This document shows, in pieces, positions 25,563 through 33,674 of a DNA stretch of 60,770 nucleotides (positions within the stretch are counted from its first letter, which is position 1; the number at the start of each line of letters is the position of its first letter). The position numbers and the translations under genes were made by a program. The stretch comes from Bacteroidota bacterium (lineage in GTDB: Bacteria; Bacteroidota; Bacteroidia; B-17B0; Aurantibacillaceae), in the NCBI GenBank assembly GCA_023251755.1, contig JAHEYF010000020.1, forward strand, positions 1 through 60,770, written 5' to 3'. The notes under the pieces are model-generated. The model saw only the letters and a list, made by a program, of their open reading frames with translations. It had not been told where the DNA came from and made no database searches.

Positions 25563-27188
25563 TTGGTACTTTTAAAGTCGGTAATCGCTTTGGCTTTTAT
25601 TAAAAATATTGTGCAAAAAAAATACCTCATTCTCGCCCTTGTATTTCACCTGCTTGCTGCCTGGTTCAGCATCGGGCGTTACCATGCCGATGAACAGTTT
25701 CAGATCATAGAATTTACAGGCTACAAAACAGGGGTAAACAGCGCGGCAGAAATGCCCTGGGAGTTTCACGAAAAAATGCGGCCCGCTATACAGGTGTTTT
25801 TTGCCTATACTGTTATTAAGGTATTTTCTTTTATCAGCAATCCCTTTACACAGGTATTCTTATTGCGCTTGTTTGCTTCCCTGCTGGGATTGTTGGCGCT
25901 GTATAAATTACTTGCCGCGTTTAAATATCATTTCTCCGAACGACAGTATCAAGTCCTGTGTATGCTCAGTTGTGTTTATTGTTTTATTCCTTATTTCCAC
26001 GCGAGGTTTTCTTCCGAAAATATTTCTTCGTCTTTATTTATTTTAGGTTTTACTTCTTTGCTCCATTCAAGAAACAACAAATACTTATTAGCTGGTTTAT
26101 TGTTTGGCCTGGCTTACACCGTCCGTATGCAAAGCCTGTTTATGATTGCCGGCCTGGGCTTATGGATGCTTTTTATCAATAAAAATAAATTCAAAGACCT
26201 GTTCGTTTTAACTACAGGCTTTGCAATGGCTGTTGGTATAGGTCTTTTATGCGACCGTTGGTTTTATGGCCAATGGGTAAACAGCACCTGGAACTATGTG
26301 TTTCAAAACATTGTTCTGCACAAATCTGCTGAGTATGGAACCCAGCCTTTCTGGTTTTATTTCGAACGGACTTTACTCGATACCATTCCGCCTTTCAGTT
26401 TAATTATCATAGCTTCCTTTTTTATTTTATTTATTTATAAGCCCAAACATATCCTCACCTGGACTTTTGTTCCTTTCTTGCTGGTTCATTTGTTTACCGC
26501 CCACAAGGAATTACGTTTTTTATTTCCCTTCATTAATTTTATCCCACTGGTGTTTGTTTTTGCATTAAAGGAAGTGCAGGAAAACAAAGTTTTATCTTCA
26601 TTAAAGAACAGCATCATAAAATACAAAGGCTTTTATACGCGTCCTTTGTTTATTGCTGTAAACAGTATATTGCTCCTTTACCTTTGTTTTAAACCGGCTG
26701 ATGACTATACGCCTGTATTAAAGTTTTTGTACAACAATTACGGTCAATACACGACTACTATGTATTATACCTCCTATAATCCTTACGACAACTTAGCTGC
26801 GCTCAACTTTTACAAATCAAAAAATATTACACCGGTAAAGGTAGAGCCGGCTTTATTGGATATTCAGTTGCAGTACAAAGAAAAGATGTTAATGGTGAGT
26901 GAAAATGATTCATCTGTAGAAGTACTAATAAAAAAGGGATACGTTCTGCATTGTGTATACAGCAGTATCCCTGATTTTATGTATTACTTTAATTTTAACG
27001 GCTGGATCGAACGAAGCAGCCCGGTGAAAATTTATGAGCTTCAACCGCTAACACGTTTGTGCCAGCAAAAAAATTCCCCTGATTATTGTTTTTCTAAAAC
27101 AACTTTAAGGTTGGCAAGCCCTCCTTCAAGGTCTTTCCCAACTTCTTTATCCATATCAAAAAACAAACACATAAAATTCATCGGGTAA
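25563..27188 (+). CDS. GT22-like membrane mannosyltransferase (ALG9/PIG-B-like)
   Basis: This multi-pass membrane protein of about 540 residues carries the hallmarks of family GT22: the acidic luminal loop motif HADEQFQIIEFTGYKTG followed by EMPWEFHEKMRPAI, and the later HKELRFLFPFIN motif. It probably transfers a sugar from a lipid-linked donor to a cell-envelope glycan. The start is uncertain: no in-frame ATG precedes the conserved domain, and TTG 25563, TTG 25590 or GTG 25611 are possible. The last ~35 codons overlap the convergent SRPBCC gene by 106 bp and are unlike the membrane domain, so the natural end may once have been near 27085. Confidence 0.82.
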   Translation: MVLLKSVIALAFIKNIVQKKYLILALVFHLLAAWFSIGRYHADEQFQIIEFTGYKTGVNSAAEMPWEFHEKMRPAIQVFFAYTVIKVFSFISNPFTQVFLLRLFASLLGLLALYKLLAAFKYHFSERQYQVLCMLSCVYCFIPYFHARFSSENISSSLFILGFTSLLHSRNNKYLLAGLLFGLAYTVRMQSLFMIAGLGLWMLFINKNKFKDLFVLTTGFAMAVGIGLLCDRWFYGQWVNSTWNYVFQNIVLHKSAEYGTQPFWFYFERTLLDTIPPFSLIIIASFFILFIYKPKHILTWTFVPFLLVHLFTAHKELRFLFPFINFIPLVFVFALKEVQENKVLSSLKNSIIKYKGFYTRPLFIAVNSILLLYLCFKPADDYTPVLKFLYNNYGQYTTTMYYTSYNPYDNLAALNFYKSKNITPVKVEPALLDIQLQYKEKMLMVSENDSSVEVLIKKGYVLHCVYSSIPDFMYYFNFNGWIERSSPVKIYELQPLTRLCQQKNSPDYCFSKTTLRLASPPSRSFPTSLSISKNKHIKFIG

Positions 27189-27625
27189 GGCATAGAACCC
27201 GTAAAGCCCCATTTTACTTTGGTTTGAGTTGGCGTTACCGATTCAGTAATAAAATAAGCATCGTCTTCTGCTTCAAAAGGTATTTTAAACCTTAGCTTCA
27301 CATCCATCCGTTCTCCTTCAGTAATTTTTACAATTTCCTGTTCTCCTTTTCCAACTTCTTTGTTTTCACTTTCCCAGGCCGAAATAAAACCAACCGATCC
27401 ATCCGTTCCCGTATAGGTTTTTTTCATGTTCGGGTCTTTCATCGACCATACGCTAAAATAGTCTTGGTTTTTAAGCATTTTTATGTACTCAAAAACTTCC
27501 TGTTTACTTTTATTAATACTTACTTCTCTTTCAACAGCATAATCCTTTTTTATAAACAGGGCCATGATTAATGGAATGGCAATAATAATGGCCAATACAA
27601 TTAAGATTTTTTTAATAAGTTTCAT
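27083..27625 (-). CDS. SRPBCC-family protein with N-terminal membrane anchor
   Basis: The 180-residue protein has one transmembrane helix (residues ~4-25) and then an SRPBCC/polyketide-cyclase-like domain (EREVSINKSKQEVFEYIKML, KWGFTGSMPYPMN). Such domains form a cavity for hydrophobic ligands; the ligand here is unknown. It is monocistronic, with a convergent overlap with the glycosyltransferase gene. The start ATG at 27625 is clear, with a basic stretch before the helix. Confidence 0.82.
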   Translation of the reverse strand: MKLIKKILIVLAIIIAIPLIMALFIKKDYAVEREVSINKSKQEVFEYIKMLKNQDYFSVWSMKDPNMKKTYTGTDGSVGFISAWESENKEVGKGEQEIVKITEGERMDVKLRFKIPFEAEDDAYFITESVTPTQTKVKWGFTGSMPYPMNFMCLFFDMDKEVGKDLEGGLANLKVVLEKQ

Positions 27626-27701
27626 GTTTTTGGAGTTTAAATATTAGAGATCAAAGGTAATTTTTTGCTGTTATCTGCCAACATAATTTACAGATTTAGA
27701 T

Positions 27702-27728
27702 AGCTCCCTTCGACTACGCTCAGGGAGC
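27702..27728 (-). repeat. CCTTCGACTACGCTCAGG hairpin after lepA
   Basis: GCTCCCT and AGGGAGC form a 7-bp stem around TCGACTACGCTC, 4 nt from the lepA stop. The core CTTCGACTACGCTCAG is, as far as I remember, a widely dispersed intergenic repeat in Bacteroidota. It may also serve as a terminator or 3'-end stabiliser. Confidence 0.6.
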
Positions 27729-27731
27729 CCC

Positions 27732-29522
27732 TTAATCGTTCAGCTTCAACACCGCCATAAACGCCGATTGCGGAATCTCCACACTACCTACCTGGCGCAT
27801 GCGTTTTTTTCCTTCTTTCTGTTTTTCCAACAATTTACGTTTACGGCTGATATCACCACCGTAACATTTTGCAGTCACGTCTTTGCGCAAAGCCCTGATG
27901 GTTTCGCGGGCAATAATTTTGGCGCCAATAGCGGCCTGTATAGGAATTTCAAATTGCTGACGGGGAATCAGCTCTTTTAATTTTTCACATATCTTCTTTC
28001 CGAAATTGTGCGCATTGCTTCTGTGAATAAGGGCACTCAAAGCATCCACCTGTTCGCTGTTCAATAAAATATCGAGCTTCACCAGGTCGCTTTGACGCAT
28101 GCCTATCGGATGGTAATCAAAGGATGCATAACCTTTTGAAATAGACTTCAGCCTGTCGTAAAAATCGAACACAATTTCGCCCAAAGGCATTTCAAATACC
28201 AATTCTACACGGTCGGCCGTCAGGTAATTCTGGTTTACAATCGAACCGCGTTTTTCAATACACAAACCCATTACCGAACCAATGAACTCCGATTTGGTAA
28301 TGATATTGGCTTTGATATAAGGTTCTTCAATAAAGTCAATGCGCGATACTTCGGGTAAATCACTGGGGTTGTTCACTGTTATTTTTTCACCTTTGGTAGT
28401 ATAGGCTAAGTACGATACGTTGGGAACCGTAGTAATCACCGTCATGTTGAACTCACGCTCCAAACGCTCCTGCACAATTTCCATGTGCAGCATTCCTAAA
28501 AACCCGCAACGGAATCCAAAACCCAGGGCAGCCGATGCTTCGGGTTCCCAGGTTAAAGAGGCATCGTTCAGCTGTAGTTTTTCCATGGAATAACGCAGCT
28601 CTTCAAAATCTTCGGTATCTACCGGGTAAATTCCGGCAAATACCATTGGTTTTACTTCCACAAAACCCTGAATGGCTTCTTTGCAGGGGTTGGCCGAAGT
28701 AGTAATGGTATCGCCCACTTTTACTTCACGGGCGTCTTTAATGCCGGATATGATATAGCCCACGTCCCCTATTTTCACAGTGTCGCGGGGGCTCATTTGT
28801 AATTTTAATATCCCCACCTCATCGGCATTGTATTCATTGCCTGTGTTCACAAATTTTACTTTGTCGCCTTTTTTAATGGACCCGTTGTAAATTCTGAAAT
28901 AAGCAATAATACCCCTGAAAGAGTTGAACACCGAGTCAAAGATCAGAGCCTGCAAAGGCCCGTCCGGGTCACCTTTTGGGGCAGGGATGCGTTCAACAAC
29001 CGCTGCTAAAATATCCAGTACACCCAAACCTGTTTTACCGGAAGCCGAAAGAATCTCTTCGCGTTTGCATCCTAATAAATCAACAATCTGGTCTTTTACC
29101 AGTTCGGGTTCGGCACTTGGTAAATCTATTTTATTCAACACCGGAATTATTTCCAGGTCGTTTTCCAAAGCTAAGTAAAGGTTGGAGATTGTCTGAGCCT
29201 GTATACCCTGTGCGGCATCCACAATCAACAAAGCCCCTTCGCAGGCGGCAATGGAGCGTGAAACTTCGTAGCTAAAATCAACGTGACCGGGCGTATCAAT
29301 CAGGTTGAATACATATTTTTTTCCATTGTATTCATAATCCATTTGGATGGCGTGACTCTTAATGGTGATGCCCCGCTCCTTCTCCAAATCCATATCGTCG
29401 AGCACCTGGGCCTGCATTTCGCGTTTTGAAATGGTATTGGTGTATTCTAATAAACGATCCGCCAGCGTGCTTTTTCCGTGATCAATATGCGCAATAATGC
29501 AAAAATTCCTGATATGTTCCAT
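27732..29522 (-). CDS. lepA: Elongation factor 4 (back-translocating GTPase)
   Basis: The 596-residue translational GTPase has the full LepA architecture: a GTPase domain (~1-185; P-loop [29 protein letters not shown]), domain II, EF-G-like domains III and V ([19 protein letters not shown]), and the LepA-specific C-terminal domain ([34 protein letters not shown]). It binds ribosomes and remodels stalled or initiating complexes under ionic stress. Length is normal. It has its own ATG at 29522 and no operon partner. Confidence 0.98.
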   Translation of the reverse strand: MEHIRNFCIIAHIDHGKSTLADRLLEYTNTISKREMQAQVLDDMDLEKERGITIKSHAIQMDYEYNGKKYVFNLIDTPGHVDFSYEVSRSIAACEGALLIVDAAQGIQAQTISNLYLALENDLEIIPVLNKIDLPSAEPELVKDQIVDLLGCKREEILSASGKTGLGVLDILAAVVERIPAPKGDPDGPLQALIFDSVFNSFRGIIAYFRIYNGSIKKGDKVKFVNTGNEYNADEVGILKLQMSPRDTVKIGDVGYIISGIKDAREVKVGDTITTSANPCKEAIQGFVEVKPMVFAGIYPVDTEDFEELRYSMEKLQLNDASLTWEPEASAALGFGFRCGFLGMLHMEIVQERLEREFNMTVITTVPNVSYLAYTTKGEKITVNNPSDLPEVSRIDFIEEPYIKANIITKSEFIGSVMGLCIEKRGSIVNQNYLTADRVELVFEMPLGEIVFDFYDRLKSISKGYASFDYHPIGMRQSDLVKLDILLNSEQVDALSALIHRSNAHNFGKKICEKLKELIPRQQFEIPIQAAIGAKIIARETIRALRKDVTAKCYGGDISRKRKLLEKQKEGKKRMRQVGSVEIPQSAFMAVLKLND

Positions 29523-29601
29523 GAGGCTGCAAATATACTACGTTTTAAGCGTTGAACCAGCGCCCGATGCAAAAAAACAGGAATAAAGAAGTACATGGCC
29601 T

Positions 29602-30096
29602 TTAACCCGGAGTAATATCTATTATTTTCAGGCTGTTCCTTGCATTGAGGTGGTATTTGCGCAGCATCACCCGCCTCAGTACCAGCCCGGATAAGGTGAA
29701 ACAGGCCCCTTCTAAAAGCGCTTCTTTTTTAATTATCTGCGGTTCTTTGTTTATTAAGTTGTTAAATATATCAAGGCCCGGAAAACCTATTCCGTATATA
29801 ATACCGGCCTTCGACAACATACGGGTAAGGAAATTTGATTTATCATAATAAACAATACGTATATCATTTAAAGGAATGTAATAGTTGCCGGCGATAATTA
29901 TAGAATCGCCAAAACCAGTGATGGTTGCGTAATGTCTTTTCACTCCATCCTTTAATTTAAAACAGATTTGATCTCCGCTTGTAAAACGATGCCGGTTAAA
30001 CATACCCCACCTGTTTACATCCAGTATAAGTATTTTTTGCGCATGGCCTGTTTCAAACAGCGCAACAAAAGATATCAGGAGAAAGAGCTTCTTCAT
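29602..30096 (-). CDS. Secreted or membrane-associated protein of unknown function
   Basis: The ATG at 30096 gives a 164-residue protein with a signal peptide (MKKLFLLISFVALFETGHA, residues 1-19), so the upstream in-frame ATG at 30135, inside the preceding gene, is less likely. The mature part has beta-strand-rich segments (GDQICFKLKDG, GFGDSIIIAGNYYIPLNDI) and a hydrophobic stretch near residues 100-125. No family was recognised. It starts 14 bp after the TPR-phosphatase gene and is probably co-transcribed with it. Confidence 0.75.
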   Translation of the reverse strand: MKKLFLLISFVALFETGHAQKILILDVNRWGMFNRHRFTSGDQICFKLKDGVKRHYATITGFGDSIIIAGNYYIPLNDIRIVYYDKSNFLTRMLSKAGIIYGIGFPGLDIFNNLINKEPQIIKKEALLEGACFTLSGLVLRRVMLRKYHLNARNSLKIIDITPG

Positions 30097-30110
30097 ACCG
30101 GATTTTCTTT

Positions 30111-32366
30111 TCAAACTCTTAGTCCAATAATACAAATATCATCCACTTGTTCAAGCTCACCTTTCCATTGTTCAATGGTCTCATCAAGAACCTGTTTTTG
30201 TTCCTCCATTGTTTTATTGCAATTTGCAAGCAGCAATTCCTGAAAAGCTTTGTATTTGAATTTTTTCTTCTTTGGGCCACCAAACTGATCGGCATAACCA
30301 TCGGAAAACAAATACAGAAGATCCCCCTTTTGAAGTTCACAGGCATGTGTGGTAAAAGGTTTGGGAGCGTCAAATTTACCTATGGGTTGTTTGTCTGCTT
30401 TCATCTCAGTATGCACCCCGTTGCGTATCATCCACAAGGGGTTGTTGGCACCCGCAAACAGAAGTTTATTCCCTTCCAATGAACACAAGGTTATGTCCAT
30501 TCCGTCTTTTACTTCTTCATCCGATTTTTCAAATTCCTGAATCACAATCTCCCTGGCTTTGTCTAAAATTTCGCCCGGTATCCTCAAACCATATTCCCTC
30601 ACGGCGCGGTTGAGGGCATTGTTGCACACCACACTGACCATCGCCCCCGGCACACCATGCCCTGTACAATCTGCTGCTGCAAACAATGTTCGTCCTTCCC
30701 TTCGTTCCATCCAATAGAAGTCGCCCGCTACAATGTCTTTGGGTTTATATAAAATAAACGAATCCTTCAGGTACTCCTTTATTACTTTAGAAGGAGGAAG
30801 TATAGCCGATTGAATCCGTTTCGCATAATTTATAGAATCGTGTACTTCCCTGTTTTTTTCTTCTACCAGCTCTTTCTGTCTTTCAACCTCCTGTTTCTGC
30901 GATTCAATAATACCTTTTTGCCTGCGTGTTATTCTAAAACGGTTGTACATAATTCCGCCAAACAGGATGAGTAAGCCCAGTCCCCCATACAATGTATTTC
31001 TTTTTGTTTTTTCTTCTTCAAGCTGTGCGTGTTGTGCAGCTATGTGCGCATCAGTCACCTTTTTTTCTTCTACAGTTTTCACACTATCGGCAGCCACCTG
31101 TTTTTCATAAATATATTTATACTCCTGCCGGATAACATTTTTCTGATTTTCAACGCTTCGGAAACTATCCCGCGTGGAGATGTACAGCTCGTGCATCTCT
31201 AATGCCCGTTGGGAATTGTTGGTTGCGCGGTAACTTTCATACAAGGTTTTGGCCGCATCCATACTCTCCCTGATCATGCCCTGTTGTTTTGCAATGGCAA
31301 GTGCTTTGGTTCCATAGTCAATCGCCTTGCTGTATTTTTTTTGATTGGAATAAATGACACCCAGGTAATTCAGGGACCAGCTGTTGATTTTATAATTCCT
31401 TGTTTCCTCACTTATTTTTAAACTTTTATTCAGGAATTCCATTGCTTTTGCATCATCTTTCTGATCCTTGTAAACAAGTCCCAGGTTGAGAAATGAAACA
31501 GCAGGTGTCGTTCCGGTTTTTTGATAAGCCTTCACACTGTTGTTATAATACTCAAGTGCCTTGTCGTAATTTTTAAGCCAGTAATAATTGGCTCCGATGT
31601 TGTTCAGCATATCTGCTTCTCCCCAGGGGTCTCCTCCCAACTCTTCACGGATTTTCAGACTTCTGGAATAATACTCAATACTCTGTACATAATTACATTG
31701 TTCTAAATGTATACCTCCAATATCATTCAGTGTGGTGGCCAGGCCCCGTTTATCCCCGCTTTCCTCCAACACTTTTAGGCTTTGAGTATAGAAGCCAATA
31801 GCCATCGCATAATCACAATGATGGCTCATATAAAAGCGGGCGAGATGATTAAGGGTCACCACAATTCCTTCTTTGTCCTTTTCTTCCCTGTAGATTTTTA
31901 ATCCCCTGTTATAATACTCCAATGCTTTCTCTTTCGGTTGTTGATTATAATAATTATACAGGTTCCCGATATTGATCAGGGAAGCCGCCACCCTGGGCTG
32001 ATCCATAATTTCCTCACGGAGGTTTAAACTTTTGGTATAATAAATCAATGCCTTTTCAGGTTTACCCAGATTAGCAAGGGCTATACCCTGTGTGTTCAAT
32101 GCACCGGCCATGTATTTTTTATCGCCGGCTGATCCGGCTAATGCATATTCCAGCTGAGCAAAATAATAAGCGGTATCCGGCTTTCTGTCCACATAGTCCC
32201 AGGCCAATGTATGCATGGCTTTAAGGCGTTCGGCAACAAGCTGTTTGGGATTGTTCCAAACCTTCCACAGGCTGTCGGGTTTCACCTGTGCGCTTAGCGT
32301 GCCAGAAAGCAGAACAATGAATAGTGCAAGTACTTTTTTCAATTCCTGATGATGAATGGGCTTCAA
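30111..32366 (-). CDS. TPR-transmembrane-SpoIIE phosphatase signalling protein
   Basis: The 751-residue protein has a signal peptide (~1-26) and a periplasmic array of tetratricopeptide repeats (~60-420, e.g. ALEYYNRGLKIYREEKDKEG, YSKAIDYGTKALAIAKQQG). A transmembrane helix (~452-470, TLYGGLGLLILFGGIMY), a coiled coil and a C-terminal SpoIIE/PP2C-like phosphatase domain (~510-751) follow. Metal-binding motifs are visible: VAGDFYW, AAADCTGHGVPGAMVS, DGMDITLC and LFSDGYADQFG. It probably senses an envelope signal and dephosphorylates a cytosolic serine-phosphoprotein such as an anti-sigma antagonist. No partner gene is adjacent except the small secreted protein downstream. Confidence 0.9.
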   Translation of the reverse strand: MKPIHHQELKKVLALFIVLLSGTLSAQVKPDSLWKVWNNPKQLVAERLKAMHTLAWDYVDRKPDTAYYFAQLEYALAGSAGDKKYMAGALNTQGIALANLGKPEKALIYYTKSLNLREEIMDQPRVAASLINIGNLYNYYNQQPKEKALEYYNRGLKIYREEKDKEGIVVTLNHLARFYMSHHCDYAMAIGFYTQSLKVLEESGDKRGLATTLNDIGGIHLEQCNYVQSIEYYSRSLKIREELGGDPWGEADMLNNIGANYYWLKNYDKALEYYNNSVKAYQKTGTTPAVSFLNLGLVYKDQKDDAKAMEFLNKSLKISEETRNYKINSWSLNYLGVIYSNQKKYSKAIDYGTKALAIAKQQGMIRESMDAAKTLYESYRATNNSQRALEMHELYISTRDSFRSVENQKNVIRQEYKYIYEKQVAADSVKTVEEKKVTDAHIAAQHAQLEEEKTKRNTLYGGLGLLILFGGIMYNRFRITRRQKGIIESQKQEVERQKELVEEKNREVHDSINYAKRIQSAILPPSKVIKEYLKDSFILYKPKDIVAGDFYWMERREGRTLFAAADCTGHGVPGAMVSVVCNNALNRAVREYGLRIPGEILDKAREIVIQEFEKSDEEVKDGMDITLCSLEGNKLLFAGANNPLWMIRNGVHTEMKADKQPIGKFDAPKPFTTHACELQKGDLLYLFSDGYADQFGGPKKKKFKYKAFQELLLANCNKTMEEQKQVLDETIEQWKGELEQVDDICIIGLRV

Positions 32367-32536
32367 AATTTTGTTTTATTAAATATATCGTTTTTTCTTT
32401 TTGGTTTGATACATCCCTCCACTTCGTTTAACATAAACATACAGAGGTCTTACCGGCTTTAAATTAAAATAACCTTTCCCGGGTATAAAATACTTACGTA
32501 GATATTCGTAAATTCGTATTCTATTTAGTATTATTT

Positions 32537-33490
32537 ATGAAATTAACCGAAAAGCTCTCACAGAGTAAGAAAACACTTTTCTCTATTGAAATTTTACCCC
32601 CTCTTAAAGGAAAAAGCATTCAATCCATTTACGATGGTATTGATCCTTTGATGGAATTTAAACCGGCCTTTGTTGATGTGACCTATCACCGCGAGGAATA
32701 CGTATACAAAAAACGTGAAGGTGGTTACCTCGAAAAAGTAAGTATACGCAAGCGCCCGGGTACAGTTGGCATTTGCGCGGCCATTATGAACAAGTACAAT
32801 GTGGACGCAGTGCCCCATATTATTTGCGGAGGTTTTACGAGGGAAGAAACTGAAAACGCATTAATTGATCTTCAATTCTTAGGCGTTGACAATGTGCTGG
32901 CCCTGCGCGGGGATTCTATTAAAACAGAACCCAATTTTGTACCCGAACCGGGCGGGCACGCTTATGGCCTTGACCTGGTAAAACAAATAGGCACCATGAA
33001 CAAAGGGCAATACATGGACGATGAAATGAAAGATGCCGAACCCACCAATTTTTGTATAGGCATAGCCGGTTACCCCGAAAAACATTTTGAAGCACCCAAC
33101 ATGTTCAGCGATATGAAGTATTTAAAAGCCAAGATCGATGCGGGTGCCGATTATATTGTAACCCAAATGTTTTTCGACAACAAAAAGTTTTTTGAATTTG
33201 TGCAGCTGTGCCGCGACAATGGAATTACCGTTCCCATTATTCCCGGCTTAAAAATACTAACCAGTAAAAAACAACTGACTGCTTTGCCGAAGATATTTCA
33301 CATTGATTTGCCCCAGCCTTTTTACGAAGAACTGGAAAAATGCAAAGACGACAAGCAGGTGAAAGAAGCCGGAATAAAATGGTGTATTGAACAAAGTAAA
33401 GAATTGCTGAAAGCGAATGTACCCTGTTTGCATTACTACACTATGGGGACTTCCGATACCACCAGAAGAGTAGCAAAAGAAGTGTTCTGA
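32537..33490 (+). CDS. metF: Methylenetetrahydrofolate reductase
   Basis: The 317-residue FAD enzyme reduces 5,10-methylene-THF to 5-methyl-THF for methionine synthesis. The TIM-barrel family pattern is visible: FSIEILPPLKG at the start (catalytic Glu), VDVTYHR, LRGDS, GIAGYPEKH and ADYIVTQMFFD. Length is slightly above that of the E. coli protein. The promoter region is AT-rich (about 32480-32536). No riboswitch-like structure was found upstream. The stop is followed by word repeats (GATTGACGATTGACGATTGG). Confidence 0.96.
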   Translation: MKLTEKLSQSKKTLFSIEILPPLKGKSIQSIYDGIDPLMEFKPAFVDVTYHREEYVYKKREGGYLEKVSIRKRPGTVGICAAIMNKYNVDAVPHIICGGFTREETENALIDLQFLGVDNVLALRGDSIKTEPNFVPEPGGHAYGLDLVKQIGTMNKGQYMDDEMKDAEPTNFCIGIAGYPEKHFEAPNMFSDMKYLKAKIDAGADYIVTQMFFDNKKFFEFVQLCRDNGITVPIIPGLKILTSKKQLTALPKIFHIDLPQPFYEELEKCKDDKQVKEAGIKWCIEQSKELLKANVPCLHYYTMGTSDTTRRVAKEVF

Positions 33491-33491
33491 T

Positions 33492-33536
33492 AATTGATTT
33501 GCGAATTACGAAGTACGATTGACGATTGACGATTGG
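33492..33536 (+). repeat. Word-like repeat (ACGATTGACGATTG) after the metF stop
   Basis: ATTTGCGAATTACGAAGTAC is followed by three GATTG words with 7-bp periodicity (GATTGACGATTGACGATTGG). It is a short imperfect tandem repeat directly after the metF stop; the rest of the 184-bp gap holds the repeat at 33611-33663. Confidence 0.6.
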
Positions 33537-33610
33537 TTTTAAACTTTCGACTTATTTCTCGCAGAAAAGCACTGATTAAACCGCAGAGTTCCGCAAAGGA
33601 TGTTTCGGAA

Positions 33611-33663
33611 CCGTGATCGTTCTTTTGGCTCCTGGCTTTTAACTTATTACTTATTACTTCTAA
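33611..33663 (-). repeat. GCCAAAAG-family repeat before rnr (right-arm orientation)
   Basis: CTTTTGGCTCCTGGCTTTTA and repeated CTTATTACTT words run up to about 12 nt before the rnr ATG. Bases 33611-33645 are 33/35 identical to the reverse complement of 8201-8235 after nuoA. Confidence 0.8.
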
Positions 33664-33674
33664 CTTAGCATTGA

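Noticed and set aside
32397..32536. Riboswitch upstream of metF
   Set aside because: The region is AT-rich with no conserved SAM- or cobalamin-type stem arrangement visible by eye.
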